Positions 27,251 to 35,964 are shown, counted from the stretch's first letter. The stretch is 64,000 nucleotides of DNA from Bog-473 sp963809715 (GCA_963809715.1 CAWEKO010000004.1:248001-312000); one strand, 5' to 3'. Program-made: numbers and translations. Notes: a model not told the origin generated them from the sequence alone.

Positions 27251-27345
27251 CGATGCGTCACGCCCCTTTCGCGTTCCTCAGCGGTAGGCGGCTGACGAGT
27301 ACACCGTCCAGTCGCCGGTCCCATGACGCACCGCCGGCCACTTGA

Positions 27346-27870
27346 TCACTTGGGCTCGACCCTTAAGATACCCCTCCCGACCCGGTCGTTCTCGGTGACC
27401 AGGGCGGCGATCTGGCCCGAGTGTCTCCCTCGTCTGGTCACGCCAGGCCCGTAGGGCTCGTTGCCGGTTTCTGCGGTTCACCAAGATGACCACCAAAGCC
27501 GCGATGGCCCAAACGAGCAGGCCCGCGATGATCCATCCCTAGGGAGCAGAGGTTTCCTCGGAGGAGCTCACTGGGACTGTTGTCGTGGTGGTCGTCGTCG
27601 ACTGACCGGTCAGTGCGGCGACGGTTGCTCCCGACAGAGCGAGCACCCGCTTGACCACCCCGGCGTTCGGCTCCGTCGTTGTGCGGTTGGTCCTGTCGCC
27701 GTCGCTGTGGTCGTGGTCGTCGCAGGCGTCGTGGTGAAGCCGTCCGCATTTGCTCCAGATCGGAGGGGTGGGGAGCCCGTGATGAGCTCGGTGAAGAACA
27801 CACTTCGCAGCTTGACGTCTCGTTCGAAGAGCGTCACCCGGCACATGGCAAGGTAACGATCCGGCCGGTA
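27346..27870 (-). pseudogene. decayed Thr-rich membrane protein gene (in-frame TAG and frameshifts)
   Basis: Minus-strand remains of a membrane-anchored protein. One frame has VTLFERDVKLRSVFF then a Thr-rich run. A shifted frame has VVKRVLALSGATVAALTG, seven Thr in a row and a Ser/Glu linker, then an in-frame TAG at 27541-27539, and directly after it in the same frame a transmembrane helix (WIIAGLLVWAIAALVVILV) with a basic RRNRQRALRAWRDQ stop-transfer tail. A third frame continues the tail as IAALVTENDRVG. Extracellular domain, linker, helix and basic tail are a normal layout, so this was one gene that has decayed. The family is not recognised. Confidence 0.5.
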
Positions 27871-28027
27871 CCGCTGTGCGTGACCTGCGTGAGAGCGGAG
27901 GCAGATCCGGTGAGTAGGAACCGGCCAGGGCGGGCGTGGTTGTCGATGTTCGAGCAAAACTGGTCGTACGGACGAATCCCACGAAATCTTGGGGCATGGA
28001 CTTTCGGGCGGTTAACGTCACCTGACC

Positions 28028-28812
28028 ATGGCGAACGAGACCCCTCCCGGTGGACCACCCGTGACGTCCGTCGCCGAAGCCATATCTCGGATGCAGCACA
28101 TCGAGGCTGTTCTGCCGGCGGGAGACGGCATCGCCTGCTTCAATCGCATGTACCTCGAGGTCACCCAGCAGGTCGACGACCGTATCTCACAGGGATTCTT
28201 CGCGGATCCTGCGTTCATGAGCTTCTTCGATATCACCTTCGCCAACGTCTACTTCGCGGCCGTCGACATGCTGGCCAACGAACCGACCAATGTTCCTGCC
28301 GCCTGGCAACCCTTGTTCGACGCGCGCTCCAAGGCGGACATCTATCCGATCCAGTTCGCGTTGGCCGGAATGAACGCGCACATCAACCACGACCTTCCGA
28401 TCGCCCTCGTCGACACGTGCACCAATATGGATACCGCTCCCGACCAGGGCGGCCATCACGCCGACTACCAAAAGGTCGACGTGCTGCTCGACGCCGCGGA
28501 GCAGTCGATCCGGCAGTCCTTTGAATCGAGCGTTGTCCTCGATGTCGATCGCCACGCGCAATCCGTTCTCGACCTGATCGGGAGTTGGAGCATCAACTCC
28601 CGCGAGACGTCGCCTGGGACACCGCACTGGCACTGTGGCAATGTCGAAATGTCACGACCGTCGAGGATCTCCTCATGAATTCCGTTGCCCGCACCGTGGC
28701 GATGGCGAGCCGCTGTCTACTGACTTCCGGTGAGGCGGAGGGCGAACGGGTTCAATCGGCTGGGACCCGGTTGCTCTCGCTCTTCGGATTCGAGCTCCGC
28801 TGGCGAGGGTGA
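28028..28812 (+). pseudogene. DUF5995-family gene with a frameshift near its 3' end
   Basis: The first frame (28028-28678) encodes a DUF5995 protein: GDGIACFNRMYLEVTQQVDD, PAFMSFFDITFANVYF, FALAGMNAHINHDLPIAL (the conserved His-rich core) and DYQKVDVLL. After GSWSINSR the frame becomes nonsense, while the expected family ending (DVAWDTALALW, then VARTVAMASRCLLT) continues in the +2 frame up to a stop at 28812. One base appears to be missing around 28601-28608. The family's function is unknown. Either the gene is recently inactivated or the sequence has an error; the His core is upstream of the break. Confidence 0.7.
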
Positions 28813-29112
28813 ACACGGCCGCCGCGAGATCCACGGGTCGACGATTGTCGTGCCACGCAGTCGTTCGGCCAATCCAACCCCAAGCACCTGGGGCACGGCT
28901 CCGCCGGATTTCTCGAAGCTTCCTGATGAGCACTGGCGCAGGGCGTCTTCTGGCACGCTGGCCGGTGGCCCGAGTTCCGCACTGAGCGAGAGACGGAGGA
29001 GAAGATCAGGTTCGCAACGTCGGCCGAGCATCACTGGGACGGGTGCCGGGCGAAGACGTCCCGGCAACAGCCTCGGAGACTGGGTCAGGATATGGCCCAG
29101 GGAGGGGTCACC
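28813..29112. other. intergenic region, no gene seen
   Basis: 300 bases between the DUF5995 gene and the second solute-binding protein gene. Minus- and plus-strand frames cross it without family resemblance. It should hold the promoter of the binding-protein gene, but I find no clear hexamers, and the 16-base motif of the LacI locus is absent. Confidence 0.35.
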
Positions 29113-30378
29113 ATGAAGAAATTTCTTTGCACGTTGTGGATCACGGCGACCGTATTTGCTTGCGTTGTAATCGGAGCCGATCGAGCCAGCGCAGTTGGGC
29201 AAGCCCGGGGCGTCACCCCGACCACTATCACGATCGGCATTCCATATATCGACCTGGCCACCGTCGACAAGCTTTACGGGTTGCACCTCAACCAGGGGAG
29301 CTACCCCGATGCCTACGACGCCTTGATCGACAACCTGAACGCGCACGGGGGCATCAATGGACGCAAGGTCATCGCCAAGTACGCGCCGGTCAATCCAGCG
29401 GTGCCGACCTCTGGTGCCACATCGTGCACCCAGCTGGTTCAGGACGACCACGTGTTCGTCGCCGTCAATCCGTACTTCGGGATCTGCTATCTCGAAGCAG
29501 GCGTACCAACCATAAATGGAACGGTCGCCGCAACCGTGTCGGGGCACGCCGCGCCGAACTTCACCCTTCAGGCTCCAGCGAACGTGTACGACCCCATCCA
29601 GCTGGCCATGCTGACGAGAATGGGCGTATTCAAAGGCAAGAAGGTCGGTGTTTGGGGAGGCCCGACCGATTCGGCGGAAGTGAAGACCGTCGATGCTGCG
29701 CTCGCGAAGGACCACGTGCACGTTGTCCAGACGGCATTCGACTCGGCCCCCGCCACCGACTCCGTCGGCCAAGCCCAACAGGACGCGGTGATCGCCCAGC
29801 GCTTCCAGAATGCAGGAATCGACGAGGTTGTGGCTGTCGGTCAAGGGTCTGCGGGATGGCCGCTCGACCAGCAAGCTAACCAGAGCACCTACAACCCGCC
29901 TTGGGTGGCGACCAACTACAACGCGTTGTACGGCTTCGCCATCGGCTCGAGCGCCAACCCGGTTTACCTCAGGAACGTGCTTGCGACTACACCCATCCCC
30001 GCTGCCACCGCCGAATGGAAGGATCCGCTGATCCAACATTGCGTCGCGACCATCGAGAAGGAGTCTCCCGGTGACTCCATCTCCAGCCCGATCGGGCAGT
30101 CGGTGTCGGACACGTCGAATCAGACCTACATCGCGCCAATGTCAGCCTGCACGAATCTCGCAATGTTCACCGCTATCGCCAAGGCAGCCGGCAAGAACCT
30201 CACCGTGTCGCACTTCGAAACTGCAGGTTTTGGACTTCACAACGTGACATTCCCTGGCATTGCCAGCTCCGTTTCGTTCGGTCCAGATCAGGCCTACGCC
30301 AACGTCCCCATCTACCTCGCCCACTACGACCCGGCGCTCAAGCAGATGCTTATTGCCTCGCACCCGGCGTCCAATTGA
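29113..30378 (+). CDS. periplasmic-type ABC solute-binding protein, paralogue of the 18867 gene
   Basis: A 421-residue secreted ligand-binding protein of the LivJ/Peripla_BP_6 type. It opens with a signal peptide (MKKFLCTLWITATVFACVV, cleavage after ASAVGQA), then GVTPTTITIGIPYIDL and LNAHGGINGRKVIAKY, closely matching the order in the first paralogue (GVTPTSIKLGITYLD and INARGGINGRKIVPV). The C-terminal halves also align (CTNLAMFTAIAKAAGKNL). The start chosen is the ATG at 29113, with GGAGGGG upstream; a longer frame opens at 29092. No transport genes are adjacent, so it too is an orphan. Confidence 0.8.
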   Translation: MKKFLCTLWITATVFACVVIGADRASAVGQARGVTPTTITIGIPYIDLATVDKLYGLHLNQGSYPDAYDALIDNLNAHGGINGRKVIAKYAPVNPAVPTSGATSCTQLVQDDHVFVAVNPYFGICYLEAGVPTINGTVAATVSGHAAPNFTLQAPANVYDPIQLAMLTRMGVFKGKKVGVWGGPTDSAEVKTVDAALAKDHVHVVQTAFDSAPATDSVGQAQQDAVIAQRFQNAGIDEVVAVGQGSAGWPLDQQANQSTYNPPWVATNYNALYGFAIGSSANPVYLRNVLATTPIPAATAEWKDPLIQHCVATIEKESPGDSISSPIGQSVSDTSNQTYIAPMSACTNLAMFTAIAKAAGKNLTVSHFETAGFGLHNVTFPGIASSVSFGPDQAYANVPIYLAHYDPALKQMLIASHPASN

Positions 30379-30454
30379 AGGCGGTGCGCCTCTATTCCGA
30401 ACCGGTACTCGGAAAATTGGTGAAACACGCGGTGAGCGGGAGTACTGTTCGAAC

Positions 30455-31672
30455 ATGGTGAGCCTGGACCTTCGCACTCGAACCGACAGCGATGTCGCCG
30501 CACTCGACGACGTCGAATTCCTTGAGCAACAACTCCCGGATTTGGCGGCAGCTCGCGCGGATCTCGCGATCCCGGGAGCTCTTGAGTTGGGCATCCATTC
30601 GCTGACAATCGACACGGTCGATGGGACGTGGACGCTTTCGATCACAGATCGCTCCATTCAGGTTGCCCGCGGCGATCACGGTCGGGCTGCCGTACGGCTC
30701 GATGCCGCGGAGCTGACGGACATCGTCTACGACCTGCAGACCCCTATGACCTTTCTGACGGCAGGAACGCTCAAAATGGAGCGGGGCAATCTCGGCGATT
30801 TCCTTGACTGGTGGGTCGTCCTGCGATCGCTGATCGACGGTCTTCCGGTTCACACGGCCGGATCTATCGAGTTTTGTGACCGCAAGGGCGAACCACTGGA
30901 CCTGCACACCTCGTTCGAGTCCGACGACGATCCCGAGGACATAGCGCACTTTCTGGGGGAAGCCGGCTATCTCCATCTGAAGAGCGTGTTCACCGAAGAG
31001 GAGATGGCTCAGGTGTCGGCGGATATCGACGGCGCCGCACCCCTCTACCGCCCTGACGACAACCGATCGTGGTGGGCGCGAACGGCAGCCGGTGAGGACC
31101 GCCCGGTACGGCTTCAGTGGTTTCAGGATCACAGTCCTACGACGGCCGCACTGCTCGATGATGACCGCTTCCTGCGGATTGGCCGGCTGACGGTCGACGG
31201 CCACACGGCTCGCACCCAGGGCAATCGAGTCGAGGCTCTCGTGAAGCCCATCGGAGTCGTCGAGGGCATCTCCGACCTGCCGTGGCACAAGGACTGCAGT
31301 CTCGGGAGACATTCCTACCAATGCTGCGGGATCATCGTGGGAATCTCGGTGACAGGCGCAGACGAACGCTCTGGCCAGCTCGCCGTTGTCGCCGGATCCC
31401 ACAGAGCCCTGGTGCAACCCGCTTTTGCTCGGCAGAGTTGGGGACTCCCGGAGATCGGCCTCCCGACCCGTACTGGCGACGTGACGGTGCACACATCGTG
31501 CACCATGCACATGAGCCATCCCCCAGTCGACAGGGAGCGTCGAGTCATGTACACGGGTTTCTCCTTGCCTCCCAGGAGCGGAGATGCTGCCCGCAAAGGG
31601 GTCGACGTGCTGTCCCGCGTCCGCGAGCAGGCGCATCGAGTTGTCAGTCAGGCGCCGGGACACCTCTCGTGA
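30455..31672 (+). CDS. SCP2-like domain fused to a phytanoyl-CoA dioxygenase-like domain
   Basis: A 405-residue two-domain protein. Residues about 25-150 form an SCP2/sterol-carrier-like lipid-binding domain (LELGIHSLTIDTVDGTWTLS, ALRLDAAEL-like and FLTAGTLKMERGN segments). Residues about 165-400 resemble PhyH Fe(II)/2-oxoglutarate dioxygenases, with the facial triad His278-x-Asp280 in PWHKD and a distal His at 352 or 355 in HMSHPP; a conserved Arg follows (RRVMYTGF). The fusion suggests that a lipid or isoprenoid acyl chain is delivered to the oxygenase. The start is the ATG after a GGGAG site; the frame opens upstream at 30260. It is monocistronic. Confidence 0.8.
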   Translation: MVSLDLRTRTDSDVAALDDVEFLEQQLPDLAAARADLAIPGALELGIHSLTIDTVDGTWTLSITDRSIQVARGDHGRAAVRLDAAELTDIVYDLQTPMTFLTAGTLKMERGNLGDFLDWWVVLRSLIDGLPVHTAGSIEFCDRKGEPLDLHTSFESDDDPEDIAHFLGEAGYLHLKSVFTEEEMAQVSADIDGAAPLYRPDDNRSWWARTAAGEDRPVRLQWFQDHSPTTAALLDDDRFLRIGRLTVDGHTARTQGNRVEALVKPIGVVEGISDLPWHKDCSLGRHSYQCCGIIVGISVTGADERSGQLAVVAGSHRALVQPAFARQSWGLPEIGLPTRTGDVTVHTSCTMHMSHPPVDRERRVMYTGFSLPPRSGDAARKGVDVLSRVREQAHRVVSQAPGHLS

Positions 31673-31903
31673 CGCTCCGGACTTCGGCCGAAGCTGTCTC
31701 GAACACAGAACCGGATCACGACCGCAGCGCCTGAAGTGGCCTGACGACGGCTCGTGCTGCCGCATCTCCCGGGAGACCCCGGTCGAGTCCGCGCAGCCGC
31801 CTCTGCTCGGGGGAGAAAATGAGGCCGGGGCAACGCCGCACCTGGTCGACCACACCGAGTCGGAACTTGCCCTCATTCCGTGAGTGGCACGTTCGGGCTT
31901 GGC

Positions 31904-32371
31904 TCATCGCAACTCGAGGACCATGCTTCCCCCCTCGGAACCGATCACTGTGAAGCCCAGCCGGACGTACATCTGCCAGGCATCGTTGTTCGGGTCGACG
32001 TGGCACCTGAGAGGTACTCCATCGGCACGGGCTTTCTGGGTCAACTCTCCGATCATCCAAGTGGCCAGTCCCCGCCGACGAGCCGAAGGCGCCACCGCGA
32101 GATCGATCAGCAGAAGATGGTCAGTCGCCGGTACTTCGATCAACCTCCCCACGGGTTCTCCGTCCTCGACGAGCAGCCACGACCTGGCCTCGGGGTAGTG
32201 CCCGGCATAGTGGCGACGCTGCGCTTCATATTGCATGTCGAGCAACTGAGTCAGTCCCTCTTCGCTGAGGTGGGCTGACTCGAAGCCGCCCGACCGGCTC
32301 GTTGCGAAGAGCCACCGCAGGAACGGAGTGTCGGCCGGCACGGTCGGTCGGAGCAGGAGGTTTCCGGGCAC
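31904..32371 (-). CDS. GNAT-family N-acetyltransferase
   Basis: A GNAT-fold acetyltransferase of about 155 residues. The acetyl-CoA loop is visible as IDLAVAPSARRRGLATWMI (RRRGLA is the R/Q-x-x-G-x-A type motif), followed by CHVDPNNDAWQMYVRLGF, the typical C-terminal Asn/Tyr segment. The frame is open up to 32503; homology begins at LLLRPTVPADTPFLRWLF, so I chose the GTG at 32371, with low certainty. It is divergent from the DUF6916 and tail-collar genes; in other bacteria GNAT genes are often next to tail-collar (Mdp-type) genes, so the three may be one cassette. Confidence 0.78.
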   Translation of the reverse strand: MPGNLLLRPTVPADTPFLRWLFATSRSGGFESAHLSEEGLTQLLDMQYEAQRRHYAGHYPEARSWLLVEDGEPVGRLIEVPATDHLLLIDLAVAPSARRRGLATWMIGELTQKARADGVPLRCHVDPNNDAWQMYVRLGFTVIGSEGGSMVLELR

Positions 32372-32504
32372 CGACCGAGGATATGCAGACGGAGACCCGC
32401 GGGGGCCCGGGAGGAGCTCGAAGTGGTGGGGTCGCTGGTCCCTGGCTTTCTTCTTTCCCCGGAAGGAACGGGAAAGAGATACGGGAAAGAGATAAGGTGC
32501 CAAC

Positions 32505-32903
32505 GTGGAGGGTCGCTTCGGGCGGAGACCGCTTTTTCAGGGGGCGCTGGCCGTCACCGCGGCGGCAGTCATTCCTTGCGCCACCGGCGCCAGTGCGGCG
32601 ACAACGGATCCCTTGACCCGGTCATCGTTCAGCCCTTTTGTCAACAGCACATTCCACGTCGCCGACGGTAGGCGACGGGTGCCGGTAGTGCTCAGCCGGA
32701 TCGATGACATCACCTCGACCACGCAGTCGACGCGAGAGGATCGTTTCTCTCTCATCTTCAAGGGCACCGACGACCCGTCGCTCTCGCAGAAAACCCGGCG
32801 TCTGGTCCACGTCGACCGACCGGCGGTGGACTTGTTCATCGTGCCTGTTGGCATGAGCGGCAACGGCCAGACCTACCAGGCGATCATCCACCGAAGCGCC
32901 TGA
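32505..32903 (+). CDS. DUF6916-like protein with Tat-type signal
   Basis: A 132-residue protein starting with a twin-arginine-like signal (GRRPLFQGALAVTAAAVIP, Ala-rich cleavage region near GASA). The mature part resembles DUF6916: FSPFVNSTFHVADG, VLSRIDDITS, DRFSLIFKGTDD and VDLFIVPVGMSG. The family is small, all-beta and of unknown function, and is regularly found beside tail-collar proteins. The start is the GTG at 32505. The tail-collar gene follows 27 bases later on the same strand. Confidence 0.65.
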   Translation: MEGRFGRRPLFQGALAVTAAAVIPCATGASAATTDPLTRSSFSPFVNSTFHVADGRRRVPVVLSRIDDITSTTQSTREDRFSLIFKGTDDPSLSQKTRRLVHVDRPAVDLFIVPVGMSGNGQTYQAIIHRSA

Positions 32904-32930
32904 GTGGCGCCCTAAACCAGAGGAGACCGA

Positions 32931-33440
32931 ATGAGCACTCCGTTTCTAGGAGAGATCCGAATGTTCGGATTCCAGTTTGCTCCCACTGGATGGGCCCTGT
33001 GCAACGGACAATTGCTTTCGATCGCGCAGAACAACGCACTCTTTGCCCTGCTCGGGACAATTTACGGGGGCGATGGCGTTTCCACCTTCGCCCTCCCGAA
33101 TCTCGAAGGTCGGGTCCCCATCCACCAGGGTCAGGGAAACGGATCAGCCCACACGATAGGACAGCCCGGGGGATCCGAAACTGCGACTCTGAGCATCGCC
33201 CAGCTCCCAGCGCACAACCACTCGGTGCTGGCCCACAAGGGCGCCGGGAAGAGCACGGCGCCGACGAACAACGTGCCGGCCGCCACGAACGGCGACAACT
33301 ACAACGCCACGGGCAACGTGGCCATGAATGCCGCCATGATCGGCCAGACCGGGAGTGGTCAGCCGTTCGGCGTCGTCCAGCCCTACCTCACCGTCAATTT
33401 CTGTATCGCGCTGCAAGGAATCTTCCCCAGTCAAGGCTGA
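32931..33440 (+). CDS. phage tail-collar-like (microcystin-dependent/MdpB-type) protein
   Basis: A 169-residue protein with a tail-collar domain over most of its length: PFLGEIRMFGFQFAPTGWAL, CNGQLLSIAQNNALFALLGT, IYGGDGVSTFALPNLEGRVP and QLPAHNHSV, ending in QPYLTVNFCIALQGIFP. These cellular homologues of the phage short-tail-fibre collar occur in many bacteria without other phage genes, as here, and are thought to be surface or secreted proteins of unknown role. AGAGGAGA precedes the ATG. No other tail, capsid or integrase gene is nearby, so a prophage is unlikely. Confidence 0.87.
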   Translation: MSTPFLGEIRMFGFQFAPTGWALCNGQLLSIAQNNALFALLGTIYGGDGVSTFALPNLEGRVPIHQGQGNGSAHTIGQPGGSETATLSIAQLPAHNHSVLAHKGAGKSTAPTNNVPAATNGDNYNATGNVAMNAAMIGQTGSGQPFGVVQPYLTVNFCIALQGIFPSQG

Positions 33441-33444
33441 GCCG

Positions 33445-33696
33445 GGGTGGTGTCGCTCCGGTCACCTCCCTCATGCTGCCGGCGGTGACCGAGGCACCGC
33501 CGACGGGGTCGAGTTCTCATCGCATCTCGACGCAACGGTCACGACCGGCACGACAAACCGGAATCCCCGAAGCAAACACTGACGATTGGACGATCGGATT
33601 CGCTCTGGCGAACGGTCCGAAGAACGCCGTCGCTGTCGTCGTCCCGGACCAGGACTTCGGAGACACCGGCGAGGTACTGCCGGACCGAGTACGAAG
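33445..33696 (+). pseudogene. remnant of a penicillin-binding protein C-terminus
   Basis: One plus-strand frame reads VTSLMLPAVTEAPPTGSSS, then ARQTGIPEANTDDWTIGFA, then NGPKNAVAVVVPDQ. This follows the end of a class B PBP transpeptidase domain: the helix before the KTG box, a decayed KTG (now QTG), the D-x-W-x-x-GF strand and the AVxVVV strand. Compare KTGTAEFGT and TDAWFIGY in the intact PBP at 14587. The rest of the protein, including the STFK and SxN motifs, is missing. It lies directly after the tail-collar gene and is gene debris. Confidence 0.5.
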
Positions 33697-33809
33697 GCCA
33701 CGCTGGACGCGCGATTCTGCCCAACGGCTGACGCCTGAGCAGCATTCCTCGGAATGAGCCCCGATCCCGGGTCGGCACGCGAGAGGCGGCGTGAGCCACA
33801 CTGGGCGGC

Positions 33810-34646
33810 ATGGGAGATACGGGCGTTCCGGTCGATGCGGAGCATGGGCGCCATTCGATTGGGGGTGACCGCCCGTTTACGGGCCGGGTCGCCGTCGTGA
33901 CTGGCTCCACCGCAGACCCGAGCATTGGCAGGTCATGCGCCCTGCGCCTTGCGCGAGGAGGAGCCTCCGTCGTGATCAACGGTCGAGATGCGGATCGGGT
34001 GGCGTCGACCGAGTCCGCCATGCGGGCTGAAGGACTCAGTGTCCTCGGAGTTGTCGGATCAATGGATGGCGAACCGGCCGTGACGGTTCTCACCGACCAG
34101 GCCATGGATGCGTTCGGTCGAATTGACATGGTCGTCAGTACCGTGGGTGGCGCGCCCTATCCCTTTTCGTTTGATGCAATCAGTGAGGCCCAGCTCCTCG
34201 AGACGATCCGGCTCAATACGTGGCCCGCGATTGCTTTGATCCGCGCTGCTCTCGCTCGGGGCCTCGATGAGGAAGGAGGATCCGTCGTCACGATTTCCAG
34301 TGGCTCTCCACACAAGACGACATCTGCCATGGTGTCGTACGCATCGGCCAAAGCCGCACTCAACGCGATGACCCGGACGATTGCAGCCGATCTCGCCCCT
34401 CGAGGGGTTCGAGTGAATGCGGTGAGTCCCGGGTTGGTGCGGACGACAGCCACCCGGCCTCTCTGGAAGTCCGACATGGGGGTCGCGGCGGGATCCGCCC
34501 TCCCTCTGGGCCGGCTCACCGAGGCCGATGACATCGCAGCAGCAGTGTGCTTCCTGTTGTCTGATGATGCGCGACAGATCACCGGAATAACGCTGGACGT
34601 CGACGGTGGGAACCATCTCGGACGTGGTTGGACGCCGATTCGCTAA
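33810..34646 (+). CDS. short-chain dehydrogenase/reductase
   Basis: A 278-residue SDR oxidoreductase. The cofactor motif reads TGSTADPSIG (31-40), a stretched form of TGxxxGIG. NGRD at about 57-60 suggests NADP(H) preference. The catalytic residues are Ser163/164 in TISSGS, Tyr177 and Lys181 in YASAK. The C-terminus ends with GITLDVDGGNHLGRGW, as in FabG-like enzymes. The substrate is unknown. It is convergent with the LLM monooxygenase gene with only 12 bases between the two stops. Confidence 0.87.
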   Translation: MGDTGVPVDAEHGRHSIGGDRPFTGRVAVVTGSTADPSIGRSCALRLARGGASVVINGRDADRVASTESAMRAEGLSVLGVVGSMDGEPAVTVLTDQAMDAFGRIDMVVSTVGGAPYPFSFDAISEAQLLETIRLNTWPAIALIRAALARGLDEEGGSVVTISSGSPHKTTSAMVSYASAKAALNAMTRTIAADLAPRGVRVNAVSPGLVRTTATRPLWKSDMGVAAGSALPLGRLTEADDIAAAVCFLLSDDARQITGITLDVDGGNHLGRGWTPIR

Positions 34647-34658
34647 CCGGGCGGACCG

Positions 34659-35645
34659 CTAGTCATCCGTTGGCCAAAGCCTCTTCAACGGATGGACAAC
34701 GGTCGTACCGATCCGCTCGATCTGCTCCCGCACATGCTCGTGTGCCATCCCCGGAAGCTGTACTCGCAAGTTCAACGTGTCCGCACCGACCTCGCTCAAG
34801 ACCGCCGCAAGACGGGCAACCATTTCCTCCGGCTCGTCGGTCACGATCGTCTGGTCCTCACCGAAGGATCGGGCTGGGGCCGCGTAGCTCTCGTAGACAG
34901 CACGTTGGGCGTCGATCAGATCAGAGTGCGAACGACCCAACCAGACGCGCCGGATGAGCACCTTGGATCCCTGACCATCGGCCTCGTCGAACGCCCGGGT
35001 CAATCTGGCAAGCCTCGCGGGGGCCGACATGCCCTCCAGGAGGATCCCGGCCCCGCAACGAGCGGCTCGGGTTGCCGCGGTCGCCGACACGGCTGCGCTC
35101 AACACCTGAACTGGGTTCTGCCGGCAGGCAAGGAGTGCCGGGTCCCCTTCGAGCTGTCCCAGCCCATGACCTCGAAGCATGGTGACCAGTCGTGGGAGCT
35201 CCGATTTGAAGAGTTCGATCGAATCGGCCTGTTCGACACCGGCGATCTCGAAATCCAGCGGCAGCGCACCCGCCGCGACCCCGAGCCCGACTCGCCCCGG
35301 GTAACGCGCCTGAAGCCACGCGACCTCTTCGGCGACGAGCGCTGTGGCCCGTAGGGGAAGTAGCAGCGGCGCCGCGGCAACCCAACCCACGTGATGCTCG
35401 GCGAGCACGAAGGAAGCCATTTGCAGCGGCTGTGCCATGTAGCCGGCAAAGCCACCGTGGTGTTCACTTGTCATCACTCCGTCGAAACCGTTCTCGAGCG
35501 CAACACCGGCCTGACGACAGACTTCGGCGACGACAGCGTCGGCTGACAGCTCGTTGTGGGGGTAGAGCCGGATGGATACCGAACCTCGTGCGAAGGGACC
35601 CAGAGCTTCGGATGAGGCCGGAGGACCGCTCCGCGAGCTATTCAT
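34659..35645 (-). CDS. LLM-class (luciferase-like) flavin-dependent monooxygenase
   Basis: A 328-residue luciferase-like TIM-barrel oxidoreductase using FMN or F420. Family features include the N-terminal VSIRLYPHNE strand, DGVMTSEHHGGFAGYM (the active-site EHH segment), VAEEVAWLQARYPGRVGLGVAAG and the EIAGVEQADSIELF block. The ATG at 35645 overlaps the TAG stop of the upstream 104-residue ORF, pointing to translational coupling. Together with the CocE-type hydrolase the three genes form one minus-strand operon. The substrate is unknown. Confidence 0.85.
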   Translation of the reverse strand: MNSSRSGPPASSEALGPFARGSVSIRLYPHNELSADAVVAEVCRQAGVALENGFDGVMTSEHHGGFAGYMAQPLQMASFVLAEHHVGWVAAAPLLLPLRATALVAEEVAWLQARYPGRVGLGVAAGALPLDFEIAGVEQADSIELFKSELPRLVTMLRGHGLGQLEGDPALLACRQNPVQVLSAAVSATAATRAARCGAGILLEGMSAPARLARLTRAFDEADGQGSKVLIRRVWLGRSHSDLIDAQRAVYESYAAPARSFGEDQTIVTDEPEEMVARLAAVLSEVGADTLNLRVQLPGMAHEHVREQIERIGTTVVHPLKRLWPTDD

Positions 35646-35952
35646 CAAACGGCCCAAGGGGAGTCAGCACGGTTGAGGCTCCGGCGTTCCTGGACTCGAC
35701 GCGTTCGACAGGGGACCACGAGAGCGAACCCGGGTGCCCGAGTATCCAAGGGACTGCCGGCAGCCACGCGAGGTGCGACATCCGGTGCGACTGCCACGAC
35801 CTCAGCACTGTAATAGGGCTCGGCCCACCTGGACAGAGGCGGACTTCACGACCAATCGACAAGCGAGAAGGTGCGGGTCGATGATCTTTCCAAGAGCCTG
35901 AGTCGCGTGCCGTGTCGGAGAGCCCGCTGTCGAACCAGGAGCGCTCGGTCAT
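35638..35952 (-). CDS. 104-residue hypothetical protein, coupled to its neighbours
   Basis: A small protein without a family I recognise. It is kept because of its position: its ATG at 35952 lies 12 bases after the stop of the CocE-type gene, behind GGTGAGAG, and its TAG stop overlaps the ATG of the LLM monooxygenase. The sequence has no signal peptide or helix of membrane type; the centre is rich in Ser, Trp and His (VLRSWQSHRMSHLAWLP). It might be an authentic operon member or a remnant now serving only as a coupling leader. Confidence 0.42.
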   Translation of the reverse strand: MTERSWFDSGLSDTARDSGSWKDHRPAPSRLSIGREVRLCPGGPSPITVLRSWQSHRMSHLAWLPAVPWILGHPGSLSWSPVERVESRNAGASTVLTPLGPFDE

Positions 35953-35964
35953 GGTGCTCTCACC

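Noticed and set aside
32931..33440. Tail-collar gene as a sign of a prophage
   Set aside because: No integrase, capsid, terminase, portal or lysis gene is nearby; cellular Mdp-type homologues are common.
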